Positions 17,930 to 27,082 of a stretch of DNA of 64,000 bases are shown here, one piece after another; position 1 is the first letter of the stretch, and every line of letters begins with the position of its first letter. Source of the DNA: Tolypothrix bouteillei VB521301 (GTDB lineage: Bacteria > Cyanobacteriota > Cyanobacteriia > Cyanobacteriales > Nostocaceae); the NCBI RefSeq assembly GCF_000760695.4, contig NZ_JHEG04000001.1:4422895-4486894 (forward strand), in the 5' to 3' direction. A program made the translations under genes and the position numbers. The notes beneath the pieces were generated by a model. The model was not told where the DNA came from. It was given only the letters and a program-made list of their open reading frames with translations, and ran no database searches.

Positions 17930-19246
17930 TTAACTATAGTCTTGAGTTTGGGAATTTGCCATAACTTTGGGAAGTTGAACTTGCAGCCATGCACCTCCTG
18001 TTTTGGGATGGTTCATAGCTTTTATGGAACCACCATGAGCAAGAACTATTTGTCGAACGATCGCCAAACCCAAGCCACTACCAATAATTACCGATTTGGA
18101 GAGATTATCTGTCATTGTCACACGAGAACGGGAGCGATCGCCCCTATAGAATCTTTCAAAAACGTGGGGTAAATCTGCTTCAGAAAACCCCGTTCCTGAG
18201 TCAATAATGTTAATCTCCAAAAGTGACTCTTCTAAATTCTCATGCCCAGAAACTATTGTAGCCATAACTTCAATAGTTGTGTTGGGGGGGCTGTACTTAA
18301 TACTGTTATCGAGCAAATTCAAAAATACCTGATAAAGTCGGGATTTATCAGCGTTAATCCAAACATTTTCCAAACCCGAGTATGCTATCTGAATTTGCTG
18401 GCGTTGTGCCAAAGGTTCCAAGGTTTCCCAAGCAGAAGCAATCAGCGATCGCACTTCCACGGAATCGCGATGAAGTTGGATGGTTGGGTTAGCTTCTAGC
18501 TGGGAGAGTTCTAACCAACACTGCACCAAGGTAATTAATCTGTCAACCTCTTGTAAAAGCCGACCGAGCCATCGATCTAGAGGTGGTTTTACACGCTCCT
18601 GTAAAGTTTCTACAATCAAACGAATTGAAGTCAGAGGCGTTCTCAATTCGTGAGCGAGATCGGAAAAAGCTCGTTCCCTTGCTTGAGTGAGATCTTGCAA
18701 AGGTTGTTGGTTTTCTATAAATACACCCACTTGTCCTTTAGGTAAAGGTAAGCTTGTCCCTCGCAACATCAAAGACCTAATTTCTGACATTGCAGCTGCA
18801 TCCTCACACGAGGGGTGAAACTCCCACTGTTTTACTTGCGGCTGTTGGCAATTCCGTGTTTGCTCAATCAACTGGTCAAGTTCGTAAGACCTAACTAACT
18901 CTAACAGCAAGCGTACTTGACCCGGTTGCCATCTTTGTAGGTACAGCATTTTCTGTGCTTGGTCGTTACACCAAAGCAGCTGATTTTCCTCATCTACCTG
19001 TAAATACCCCACTGGTGCAAACTCAAGCAAATCTTGTTGTGTTTGCAGTACCTGATGCAATTGTTGCTTTTGTTGCTTGACCAGTTTAATTTTGTGCCGC
19101 AAGTTAGGAAAAAGCAGCACCACTTTATATGAGGGTACGGTTAGAGGTTGTAATATTTGGGCTAGGTAGTGGTTCAGTTGAAATTGTTGCCATAACCAAA
19201 ACCCAATACCAACCGCTAAACCTAATAAAAATCCCAATATGAGCAT
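17930..19246 (-). CDS. sphS: Phosphate-sensing histidine kinase SphS (PhoR-like)
   Basis: Membrane-linked kinase of 438 aa. One N-terminal hydrophobic segment (residues 2-20, GFLLGLAVGIGFWLW), a PAS domain (about 90-165, APVGYLQVDEENQLLWCNDQA), HisKA with the phosphorylated His in DLAHELRTPLTS (about 197), and HATPase_c with NLLDNSIKYSP, DSGTGFSE and GSGLGLAIV. It has no large periplasmic domain, as in cyanobacterial SphS, so it probably senses via PhoU and the N-terminal region. It is downstream of sphR and upstream of phoU. Confidence 0.9.
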   Translation of the reverse strand: MLILGFLLGLAVGIGFWLWQQFQLNHYLAQILQPLTVPSYKVVLLFPNLRHKIKLVKQQKQQLHQVLQTQQDLLEFAPVGYLQVDEENQLLWCNDQAQKMLYLQRWQPGQVRLLLELVRSYELDQLIEQTRNCQQPQVKQWEFHPSCEDAAAMSEIRSLMLRGTSLPLPKGQVGVFIENQQPLQDLTQARERAFSDLAHELRTPLTSIRLIVETLQERVKPPLDRWLGRLLQEVDRLITLVQCWLELSQLEANPTIQLHRDSVEVRSLIASAWETLEPLAQRQQIQIAYSGLENVWINADKSRLYQVFLNLLDNSIKYSPPNTTIEVMATIVSGHENLEESLLEINIIDSGTGFSEADLPHVFERFYRGDRSRSRVTMTDNLSKSVIIGSGLGLAIVRQIVLAHGGSIKAMNHPKTGGAWLQVQLPKVMANSQTQDYS

Positions 19247-19444
19247 TGCTGGCTGCTAGCTGTTAGTTGTCTTATGTTAACTAACACACTAACTGATACT
19301 TTTAATCCAAACAACTTCCGACACCAGAGACATCATCCAAAAGTCTAAATAGAATATTGTGCAAGGACAAGCCTTGAATGAAGGTTTTAGCCAACAATCA
19401 GCCGTGGTGTCAATTTTGTTTCAGAAGTGAAGTTGACAAACTTT

Positions 19445-20197
19445 CTATCCAAATCTATATCCGAAACCTCTCACCGTCACAATATAATCCGGACGGCTTG
19501 GGTCGATCTCTAACTTTTCGCGCAACCAACGAATGTGGACGTCTACAGTTTTACTATCCCCCACAAAATCAGGTCCCCAAACTTGATCCAGAAGCTGTTC
19601 CCTTGACCAGACACGGCGAGCATAGCTCATAAACAGTTCTAACAAGCGGAATTCTTTGGGAGACAAACTCACTTCCTGACCGCGTACAAGTACCCGACAT
19701 TCTTGGGGATATAAAGTTACATCTTTATATTGTAAGACAGGGAGTTGGGGCAAAGTACTCAAACGTTGACGGCGTAACAAAGCCCGACACCGAGCAACTA
19801 ACTCCCGCATACTAAAAGGTTTGGTGAGGTAATCATCTGCACCGACTTCCAACCCAAGAACGCGGTCTGTTTCGCTACCTTTTGCGCTTAACATCAAAAT
19901 AGGTACTGGATTTCCCTGATAGCGAAGTAAGCGACAAATATCCAATCCGTTGATCTGAGGTAACATCAAATCCAAAATAACCAGATCGAAAGCTGTTTCG
20001 CCCGAATTCGGCTCGCAATTTTTTAAGTATTCTACAGCCAACCGCCCATCAGAGGCAGTCAGCACCCCATAACCTTCTTCTTCCAACGCAAGAACAAGCA
20101 TTTCCCGGATGAGTTCCTCATCTTCAACCACTAAAATCCGGCTTCTTTGTCCGATTTCTGCTGTATGAGGATACTTAGTCGATTCGCTGGTAAACAT
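19445..20197 (-). CDS. sphR: Phosphate response regulator SphR (PhoB-like)
   Basis: OmpR/PhoB-family regulator of 250 aa from ATG 20197. The receiver domain (about 20-140) has the acidic pair VVEDEE, the phospho-accepting Asp in LVILDLMLPQ, and the conserved Lys in DYLTKPFS. The winged-helix DNA-binding domain (about 155-248) has SLSPKEFRLLELFM and SKTVDVHIRWLREKLE. It would bind Pho boxes in genes such as phoX. A GTG at 20206 adds three residues. It is the first gene of the sphR-sphS-phoU block, with a 198-bp gap before sphS. Confidence 0.9.
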   Translation of the reverse strand: MFTSESTKYPHTAEIGQRSRILVVEDEELIREMLVLALEEEGYGVLTASDGRLAVEYLKNCEPNSGETAFDLVILDLMLPQINGLDICRLLRYQGNPVPILMLSAKGSETDRVLGLEVGADDYLTKPFSMRELVARCRALLRRQRLSTLPQLPVLQYKDVTLYPQECRVLVRGQEVSLSPKEFRLLELFMSYARRVWSREQLLDQVWGPDFVGDSKTVDVHIRWLREKLEIDPSRPDYIVTVRGFGYRFG

Positions 20198-20206
20198 TGA
20201 TATCAC

Positions 20207-20935
20207 AGAGTTAAATGGTTGCGCTGTATCAATCTAAATTATGCAGTTTCAGTGAAATTACGCTCCATGAGTGGCGTTTTACTTTGCAATTTGTAATATA
20301 TGTAACTTATTTAATTATAAACCAATGTAACACCAACACCAAAACTATTTCTTAACTCTTGTGCTTCTATTTAGCTAGTAAAAAAGCAGCAAGTAACAGT
20401 ATCGAAGCAAAGCCTTTATTTAAAAAACTTTGTAAACTTTACGATTGCTTCAAACAGTTAATAAATGGATATGTTCTAATAAGTTGTTACTTGATTTTAA
20501 CACCTATAGGGCTCCTATTTGATTTTTGAACTACATATAGGAGAGCCGCCCTCATGCGCGGGTTTCCTTGCGGTTAGGGGGAGTGGCGTTCGGCATTGCC
20601 CACCACTTAAAACTTTTCATAAATCATTCATGATTCCTATAAAACATCATGAATTCATCTCTGAAGTTAAAAACAACTTCCTCATAAATCGGTCAGGGAT
20701 CTCCAGTCATCGGTCACTGTTAAAAGCTTGACAGCGATAGAGCGCTTTGAGTATATTTAATTAGTACATAGTTACTATAGCTGCTGAGAATTCCGGATCT
20801 CAGACAGTATTCTGTCATTTCAGTATTTCTACTGCACTTGCAAAGCATACTCCAAGGCTACCCTGAACTCAGTATTGGGTAAGTTTTAGTATGCCTTGCT
20901 ACTTAAGCAACCAATGATGAATCAGGAGATGAAAT
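20207..20935. other. Long intergenic region between sphR and the coiled-coil genes
   Basis: About 730 bases between divergent genes, AT-rich at both ends where promoters are expected. Around 20540-20610 a GC-rich repeat (GGAGAGCCGCCCTC, GGGTTTCCTTGCGG, GGCATTGCCCACC) lies in it. AGGAG at about 20922 precedes the next start. No gene or RNA is recognised. Confidence 0.5.
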
Positions 20936-21910
20936 ATGACAATAGTCGCATTAAAAGATAGCAAACAACAACTCATGCAAACATTTCAGCAAATCCTTGC
21001 AGACAGGAAAAAGTTAGAGCTAAAAATAGCTACCAAACAAGAAGAAGCCGAAAAAGTAAAAAATACACAAATTCTAGAAGCTGTTTCTACGTATACAGTT
21101 GATAATATTGTTAAAGGACTGGCAGATTTACAATTAGAGTTTGGAAGCATTGTCAATTCCTTATCTGAAAAGCTAGCAAAAGAGACTTCTAAACTAGATG
21201 AATTAAATCAAGCTATAGAGATTGAAACTAAACGCCTGCAAGAAATTCAAAAGATTAGAGTTGTAGCAGATACTCTCGATATTCTTACAAAAGAACACCA
21301 AGAAAAATTAAAAATTTTAGAACAAGATATTGCCAGTAAAAGAGAATTATTAGAAAAAGAAGTAGCTAGCGGACGTAAAGATTGGCAAAAAGAACAAGCA
21401 GAGTATGAAGAAGCTCTCAAAGCATATAATGAATTACTTACTAAAGAACGAACCTTAGAAGAGGAAGAATATCAGTATAAATTAGAAAACTCTCGAAAAA
21501 TTAATGCCAACTCCTATGAAGCCAAAAAACGTACTTTAGAACGAGAAATTCAAGAAACAACACAAGAGAAAGACAAAAATTGGGCAGAACGAGAGAAAAT
21601 TATTACTAAAAATAAACCTTTGTTTGATGAGTATCAAAAGAAAATTGCTGCTTTCCCCAATGAATTAGAAGAAGCTATTAAAAAAGCCAGAGAAGAAGCA
21701 ATTAAAGAAACCAACCAAAAAGCAAAAGTTGAAGCCGATCTTTTGGAAAAAGAATGGGAATCTACCAAACAAAGTTACGAAGTAAAAATCCAATCTTTGG
21801 AAGAAGCAATTAAGAAGCAATTGGAGCAAATTGACACTATTTCCACTCAACTACAGACAGCTTTGAAACAAGCTCAAGACTTAGCAATGCGAGCTTTTGG
21901 AAATAGTTAA
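20936..21910 (+). CDS. Coiled-coil protein, copy 1 of a paralogous pair
   Basis: Lys/Glu-rich protein of 324 aa, almost wholly predicted coiled coil, with no signal peptide or membrane helix. I do not recognise a named family. It shares three blocks in order with the next gene: LQLEFGSIVNSLSEKL (about 62-78), WAEREK...IAAFPNELEEAIKKA (about 215-250) and a C-terminal SLEEAIKKQ...LQTALKQAQDLAMRA. The invariant AFP and WxEREK positions suggest a specific fold or partner. The preceding AGGAG supports the ATG at 20936. A role as cytoskeletal or scaffold protein is possible but not shown. Confidence 0.75.
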   Translation: MTIVALKDSKQQLMQTFQQILADRKKLELKIATKQEEAEKVKNTQILEAVSTYTVDNIVKGLADLQLEFGSIVNSLSEKLAKETSKLDELNQAIEIETKRLQEIQKIRVVADTLDILTKEHQEKLKILEQDIASKRELLEKEVASGRKDWQKEQAEYEEALKAYNELLTKERTLEEEEYQYKLENSRKINANSYEAKKRTLEREIQETTQEKDKNWAEREKIITKNKPLFDEYQKKIAAFPNELEEAIKKAREEAIKETNQKAKVEADLLEKEWESTKQSYEVKIQSLEEAIKKQLEQIDTISTQLQTALKQAQDLAMRAFGNS

Positions 21911-22122
21911 TAATTGGTAGTTAGTGGTTGATAGTTAGTATCTTTTCAAGAACTTGTTAAATGCTCGATTAAGAATCTTTAGATCGAAAGATACTTGAAG
22001 CGATCGCTCACGTCGATCTTAACGACTAATAATGCGACTTAGTAGCTTTAAAGATTATTAGCTTTCAACCACAAATTATCAATAAATAAAAACTAAAAAT
22101 CACCTGATAAAAGAGATACATC

Positions 22123-23217
22123 ATGCCAACAAAAAAACCAACTGATAAGAATACAAAAGCTGAAATTCTTCAAGCTTATGAAGAATTAGCTAAAGAAAAA
22201 GTAGAACTTAAATCACAAATCGAAAAATTGCAAAAATCGGCAATTTCTTCTAATAATTCTGCAATCAAAGATGAGCCAAAAGTAGAAAATAAACCAACAA
22301 TTATGAATCAAGCATCCAACGTTCAGCAAAAAATGAATTCTACAATTGAAAATTTAGTAAAAATTCAGTTGGGTTTTGGTAGTGCAGCAAGTGAATTGTC
22401 AGAACAACTGACGACGAGAGCATCTAAGCTAGAAGAAATCAGTCAATCCTTAAAAACTGAGAGTAAAGAGTTAAAAGAATTACACGCTTTGGAAGTATCA
22501 GAAGATACTTTGGATAATCTGATTGCAACCTATGAAGAGAATTACAAAGCTTATCAAGAAGAGTACAATCAGCAATACGAAGCGTTATCCCAATCTATAC
22601 AAGAGCAAAGAAAAGCTTGGGAAAAAGAACAAGAAGAACACAAACGCTCGCTCAAAGAAAGAAACGACAATTTAAGTAAAAATCGTCAAAGAGATAATTC
22701 GGAGTACAAGTACGATTTAGAGCTTCAACGGAAATTAGAAACGGAAGAATACGAACAACAGCAAAAAGGGTTGTACAAAGAATTGGAGGAATCCCGACAA
22801 GAAATAGAAAAACAATGGACTGAAAGAGAAAAGACCATTTCAGAGCAAGAAAAACAGTTTGAAGAATCTAAAGCGAAAGTAGAAGCCTTTCCTAAAGAAA
22901 AAGAAGCAGCGATTAAAAAAGCCACAGAAGAAGGCAAAGGTATTGCCCACTATCAAGCTAAGATTAAAGCAGATATGTTTGCCAAAGAAGTAGAAGGTCA
23001 AAAGCGCTTTTACGAACAGAGATTGCAATCTTTGGAACAAACTATTGGCAATCAGGAATCTCGCATTCAAAATCTTTCCAAGCAACTTGAATCTGCGTTG
23101 AAACAAGTTCAAGATTTGGCGGTTAAAGCTATTGAGGGAACTGCAAACGTCAATTCTTATCAAGCCATGAAAGAAATTGCTTTAGAACAAGCAAAAAGTC
23201 AAGTAAAAAATAAATAA
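22123..23217 (+). CDS. Coiled-coil protein, copy 2 of a paralogous pair
   Basis: Protein of 364 aa, charged and coiled-coil-rich. It has a Lys-rich, Ser/Asn-rich N-terminal segment (about 1-75) that copy 1 lacks, then the same blocks: IQLGFGSAASELSEQL, WTEREK...VEAFPKEKEAAIKKA and SLEQTIGNQ...LESALKQVQDLAVKAIEG. It ends with a further basic tail. The pair sits in tandem 212 bases apart and looks like an old duplication. Cytoplasmic location is inferred from the lack of export signals; function unknown. Confidence 0.75.
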   Translation: MPTKKPTDKNTKAEILQAYEELAKEKVELKSQIEKLQKSAISSNNSAIKDEPKVENKPTIMNQASNVQQKMNSTIENLVKIQLGFGSAASELSEQLTTRASKLEEISQSLKTESKELKELHALEVSEDTLDNLIATYEENYKAYQEEYNQQYEALSQSIQEQRKAWEKEQEEHKRSLKERNDNLSKNRQRDNSEYKYDLELQRKLETEEYEQQQKGLYKELEESRQEIEKQWTEREKTISEQEKQFEESKAKVEAFPKEKEAAIKKATEEGKGIAHYQAKIKADMFAKEVEGQKRFYEQRLQSLEQTIGNQESRIQNLSKQLESALKQVQDLAVKAIEGTANVNSYQAMKEIALEQAKSQVKNK

Positions 23218-23237
23218 TTGAAAATAAATAATTGGTA

Positions 23238-23280
23238 TAGTTGTTAGTGGATAGGAGTTAGAACTATTCACTAACAACTA
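23238..23280. terminator. Inverted repeat downstream of the coiled-coil genes
   Basis: TAGTTGTTAGTG (23238-23249) and CACTAACAACTA (23269-23280) form a perfect 12-bp stem with a 19-base loop. It lies just after the stop of copy 2 and before the convergent small frame. It may act as a terminator, though the arms are also TTGTTAG-type heptamer repeats. Confidence 0.35.
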
Positions 23281-23292
23281 ACAAATAATTCT

Positions 23293-23388
23293 TTACTTAC
23301 TAGCACCAGATTCAGTTTTCTTTGGTTTTGTTGGTCTTGGAGCTTTTTTGATTTGTTTGGCTTGCGAACCCTGTTTTGGTATAGTCAT
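23293..23388 (-). CDS. Possible 31-residue basic peptide
   Basis: An ATG at 23388 opens 31 codons rich in Lys, Pro, Gln and Ser (MTIPKQGSQAKQIKKAPRPT, then KPKK...), ending in TAA. No clear ribosome binding site precedes it. The composition is unlike random translation of this AT-rich region, but there is no other support. Confidence 0.3.
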   Translation of the reverse strand: MTIPKQGSQAKQIKKAPRPTKPKKTESGASK

Positions 23389-23570
23389 AATTTTAACTGT
23401 TGTACTACTGATATATCTATCTACATTTTGCTGACAATTGATTCCGGATGGGACTGACAGTTTTATTTAAGCATTAATGCTTAATGAGATGTCGCGAACT
23501 CCAAACAAATACCCCTATGATGAGAGAATAATTATGAAGAGACTGTTATAACCCTATTAGAACAATCTTT

Positions 23571-24230
23571 ATGAGTCAGACACAACCAGTAGAATTACCT
23601 CTCTGGGCACGAGACCGAGAAGAAGTGATTGCGATGGATGCTTCGGTTGAATGGCGAGAGGGAAGACCAGATTATTCCCATACCAATCAGTTCCGCGAAC
23701 AAGAGCGCCAGTGCAACCATGCCGAAGGTTCTTTGAATGCGATCGCTCACAATCTTGTAAGAACTTTTGAGATGGAAGCCACCCACAAAATCAATCCACA
23801 ACAATGGCTTTCTGTTGTTACTGAGAAGTTTCGCATGAGTACCAATGGAGGTAAACAATACACAGCACAAGATGTAATAGATGTCGGGACTTACAACCTC
23901 TTTTTAGGGGACACGGAACATTATCGTTCAACTGAGGAAACCTTTGATTCCTCCTATAACCTCTTCCATACAGCTTTTCCAGAAGGATTTCATTGGGAAT
24001 TAATCGCAGTGTTATCCCCGCCGCCCAATGTTGTCTTTAAGTGGAGACATTGGGGGCAATTTAAGGGGAACTTTAAAGACTTTGCTCCTACAGGTGAAAC
24101 GATAGAAATAGTTGGATTAAGTGTTGCAAGTGTTACCGAAGATCTGAAAATCGAATCAGTAGAACACTTTTTTGATAACAGTGCTTTTCTCAACAAATTA
24201 ACCGCTTCTAAATGCCCCTTTCACTCTTAA
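23571..24230 (+). CDS. SnoaL-like (NTF2-fold) protein
   Basis: Protein of 219 aa. After a short N-terminal segment (LPLWARDREEVIAMDASVEWR) it has an NTF2/SnoaL-like cone domain (about 55-212), with FPEGFHWELIAVLSPPPNVVFKWRHWG and FAPTGETIEIVGLSVASVTEDLKIESVEHFFDN. Related proteins are widespread in bacteria and annotated as SnoaL-like polyketide cyclase-type; a real reaction is unknown. Cytoplasmic by lack of signals. It is not linked in an operon; gaps are large on both sides. Confidence 0.7.
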   Translation: MSQTQPVELPLWARDREEVIAMDASVEWREGRPDYSHTNQFREQERQCNHAEGSLNAIAHNLVRTFEMEATHKINPQQWLSVVTEKFRMSTNGGKQYTAQDVIDVGTYNLFLGDTEHYRSTEETFDSSYNLFHTAFPEGFHWELIAVLSPPPNVVFKWRHWGQFKGNFKDFAPTGETIEIVGLSVASVTEDLKIESVEHFFDNSAFLNKLTASKCPFHS

Positions 24231-24484
24231 AGAAGCGGATGAAGTGTAGCCCTAAAAAGGGAAACTCTTAAAGTTCCATTTTTTAGAGAAACTACTGCAT
24301 TCGGGAGCTAGTCCTGCATCCGGATTACCCAGACAAGGATAAACTGGCATTCGGGTTAAGCGACTTGTAGCGAGTGGCATAAATTTACTCCTTTCCCACT
24401 TGAAAATTTCACTCATCTTGTAGGTAATCTTCTGGCGGGAAGGGAGTAGGAGGCTCTCAAAAATAAAGGTTGGTAAAAAAGAAA

Positions 24485-24515
24485 AATAGAGACGCTTTCT
24501 TCGTGCGTCTCTATT
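24485..24515 (-). terminator. Rho-independent terminator on the minus strand
   Basis: AATAGAGACGC (24485-24495) and GCGTCTCTATT (24505-24515) form an 11-bp stem with a 9-base loop. On the minus strand it is followed by a T-rich run (complement of AAAAAAGAAAAA at 24474-24486). It lies 63 bases past the stop of the small frame at 24579-24722 and so would end that transcript. Confidence 0.7.
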
Positions 24516-24578
24516 GGAGAGGAAACCCATTAAGTGAAAATTTAATATCTCAAATAAAAATTTATATAAATGTAAGAG

Positions 24579-24722
24579 CTATTTAGAATTTTTTAAACGC
24601 AATTTACTAAATAATTCTTTAATGCTCTTTAGTAATTTTTGAAGATTGAAGCTTTGAAAACTGAATAGACTAGATTCGGTTCTGAATGGTCTACCATTAT
24701 TGGGAATTTTCCGACGTTTCAT
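24579..24722 (-). CDS. Small basic protein, 47 residues
   Basis: ATG at 24722 opens 47 codons: MKRRKIPNNGRPFRTESS, then a short hydrophobic/basic helix (LFSFQSFNLQKLLKSI) and a Lys-rich end; stop TAG. It is followed by a strong minus-strand terminator, which supports a transcription unit here. No ribosome binding site is clear, so a non-coding RNA is an alternative. I do not recognise the family. The remaining space 24723-25163 shows no other convincing gene. Confidence 0.45.
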   Translation of the reverse strand: MKRRKIPNNGRPFRTESSLFSFQSFNLQKLLKSIKELFSKLRLKNSK

Positions 24723-25163
24723 AGTGGGTTATTTGTTTTTCCTTACATACTGAGATACACGATTGCCAATCTACATTCCGGAAAATAAAAAAATAACCGA
24801 TTGCAAGTCGGTAGAAAAATCTGAAAACAACTTTAACCAGCTACACTTAAAGTGTGACGACGCACTGAGTGTGCTGTGTTGTGAACAGCAGGATAAGTGG
24901 AGAAGAACACACTCCAGATCGCAAGAGTTGATAGCAGCATATAAAGCGTTACCTGCACGGGCTTGGATAGGGTAACATCTGCGGTTTTCTGGAAGACTGA
25001 AGGACGAGAAAAAGCAGTCATTTTTGACCTCACATAATTCATTTGGGTAATTCATCAATCAGATGTAATGTTTCCCTTTGTATCTATACACCCTACGGTT
25101 GATGCTTTTAGCACATTTTCTGAAATTATGAAAAGAATATGAGATTATCAAACAGCAAAACCA

Positions 25164-26489
25164 ATGGCCGATCCTGAAAATAGACCCAGTCTTCCTGAAG
25201 TTCACCGTAGCATTTCTATCCCAAACAGTAGTGGCTTTTGGCGCAAGATGCTAGCTTATGGAGGACCGGGGTATCTGGTTTCAGTTGGATATATGGACCC
25301 TGGAAACTGGGCAACTGACATTGCTGGGGGAGCTAAGTTTGGCTACACCCTGTTGACAGTGATTCTGCTGTCGAACCTAATGGCAATATTACTGCAATCT
25401 TTGTGTGTGCGTTTGGGCGTTGCCACAGGGCGAGATTTGGCACAAGCTTGTCGGTATTATTTCAGCCCACGGGTCAGCTTTTGTTTATGGATATTGTGTG
25501 AGATTGCCATTGCTGCTTGTGACTTAGCGGAACTACTCGGAAGTGCTATTGCCCTGCAACTCCTATTTGGGATTCCTCTAGTGTGGGGTGTAAGCATCAC
25601 CGCACTGGATGTCCTTGTATTGCTATTTCTACAAGGTAAAGGCTTTCGCTATACAGAAGCTTTGGTAATTATGCTGGTAGCAACCGTAGGCATTTGTTTC
25701 ACAGCAGAAATTCTTTTCTCGAGACCTGATACGGGGAGAATTTTGTTGGGATATTTGCCCAAGCGAGAAATTTTACAGAATCCAGAAATGCTTTACATCT
25801 CCATCGGCATTTTAGGGGCAACGGTGATGCCTCATAACTTATATTTACACTCCTCCATTGTGCAAACACGCGATTGGGAACCAATGCCTAAAAAGCGATG
25901 GGAAGCGATTAAGTTTGGCACTATTGATTCCACTTTTGCTCTGTCGTTAGCACTATTTATCAATTCAGCAATTTTAATTGTGTCTGCTGCAACATTTCAT
26001 TTTTCAGGTAATCAAAATGTGGCAGAAATTCAAGATGCTTATAAACTACTTTCACCATTGTTAGGAGTTAGTGCTGCAAGTGCTATTTTTGGTATCGCCT
26101 TACTTGCTTCTGGACAAAGTTCAACACTGACAGCAACCCTAGCAGGGCAGATTGTGATGGAAGGATTTTTGCAATTTCGCTTTCCTTCATGGTTACGTCG
26201 CCTGGTAACCCGTTTGCTTGCTATCGTTCCAGCATTAATTACTATTATTTTATTTGGAGAAAATAGTACAAGCAGCCTCATAGTTCTCAGTCAAGTTATC
26301 CTCAGCTTACAGTTACCGTTTGCAGTCATTCCATTGGTAATGTTTACAAGTAACCGTCGCCTGATGGGTGAGTTTGTAAATCCACTCTGGCTCAAATGTG
26401 CCGCCTGCTTCGTTGCTATTATTATCGTTGGCTTAAATGCTTGGTTGCTATTACAAAGTATTTTGGGCTGGCTGGGTTTTCATCTCTAA
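25164..26489 (+). CDS. mntH: Nramp-family divalent metal transporter (MntH-like)
   Basis: Plasma-membrane proton-coupled Mn2+/Fe2+ importer of 441 aa with about 11 helices. Helix 1 carries the metal-binding DPGNW (about residues 46-50) and helix 6 the MPHNLYLHS motif (about 222-230); both ligand motifs are intact. GQSSTLTATLAGQIVMEGFL (about 315-335) is another family signature. It stands alone, with no Fur or MntR site that I can identify. Manganese supply matters for photosystem II, but the true metal is not readable from sequence. Confidence 0.93.
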   Translation: MADPENRPSLPEVHRSISIPNSSGFWRKMLAYGGPGYLVSVGYMDPGNWATDIAGGAKFGYTLLTVILLSNLMAILLQSLCVRLGVATGRDLAQACRYYFSPRVSFCLWILCEIAIAACDLAELLGSAIALQLLFGIPLVWGVSITALDVLVLLFLQGKGFRYTEALVIMLVATVGICFTAEILFSRPDTGRILLGYLPKREILQNPEMLYISIGILGATVMPHNLYLHSSIVQTRDWEPMPKKRWEAIKFGTIDSTFALSLALFINSAILIVSAATFHFSGNQNVAEIQDAYKLLSPLLGVSAASAIFGIALLASGQSSTLTATLAGQIVMEGFLQFRFPSWLRRLVTRLLAIVPALITIILFGENSTSSLIVLSQVILSLQLPFAVIPLVMFTSNRRLMGEFVNPLWLKCAACFVAIIIVGLNAWLLLQSILGWLGFHL

Positions 26490-26687
26490 TCTGTTTAAAC
26501 TGTTTAGGATAGATGCAGTCGGGAAAAATTCCGTGCATTTACCTTGGTATTTCTATTACAGAGAAAGTTAAGCCATGAACTACATTCACTATGTCTCTGT
26601 CCAAACGTTTTATCTTTAATTTGTTCTCTTAAGTTACACGGTAACAAATCTGGGTTTATATCAACCCTCAATTTTTTCTTAACAAGC

Positions 26688-26875
26688 GGGAGCATCCCAA
26701 TTTGACAAATTACCCTCAGAATAGAATTCTGGGACTATACAAGCAAAACCCACCTATGCGCTTCGCGCACGCTACGCGAACGTGGGTTTCAGAACATTAG
26801 TCCGCGTAGGCGGACTTAGCTTGTATAGCCGTGATTTCTAATCACTCGATGTTTTTTCCAAATTGGGATGCTCCC
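26688..26875. mobile_element. Complete MITE, 188 bp, with 8-bp target duplication
   Basis: Perfect 16-bp terminal inverted repeats: GGGAGCATCCCAATTT (26688-26703) and its complement (26860-26875). The element is flanked directly by TAACAAGC on the left (26680-26687) and TAACAAGC on the right (26876-26883), a clean 8-bp target duplication. No frame for a transposase fits inside. The interior contains hairpins (ACCCAC...GTGGGT around 26749-26788 and AGTCCGC-gtag-GCGGACT at 26800-26817) and a reverse-oriented copy of the unit that makes up the tandem array at 42953-43326. Confidence 0.85.
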
Positions 26876-26942
26876 TAACAAGCAGTATTGTGCCCCCTAG
26901 GGCGTGTTTTCACGCGTATTTGTTTAATCTCCTAATTTTCTA

Positions 26943-26996
26943 GATCCCCCTAAATCCCCCTTAATAAGGGGGACTTTTGAGTATCTTAGCCCCCGA
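26943..26996. repeat. Dispersed CCCCCTTAA-type repeat
   Basis: GATCCCCCTAAATCCCCCTT followed by AATAAGGGGGACTTTTGAG forms a hairpin around CCCCCTT/AAGGGGG. It is an intergenic repeat type common in Nostocales. The rest of 26884-27082 shows no gene. Confidence 0.5.
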
Positions 26997-27082
26997 TGGA
27001 TTGGCTGCGGTAGTGTACATCTCTCTAGAAAAGAGATAAGGATTAGATATTGTTAACTGCGGTATTGACCTTTACACAACTG

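Noticed and set aside
24763..25058. Overlapping frames on both strands upstream of mntH
   Set aside because: Cys-rich, unlike any family I know, and mutually overlapping; treated as spacer shadow.
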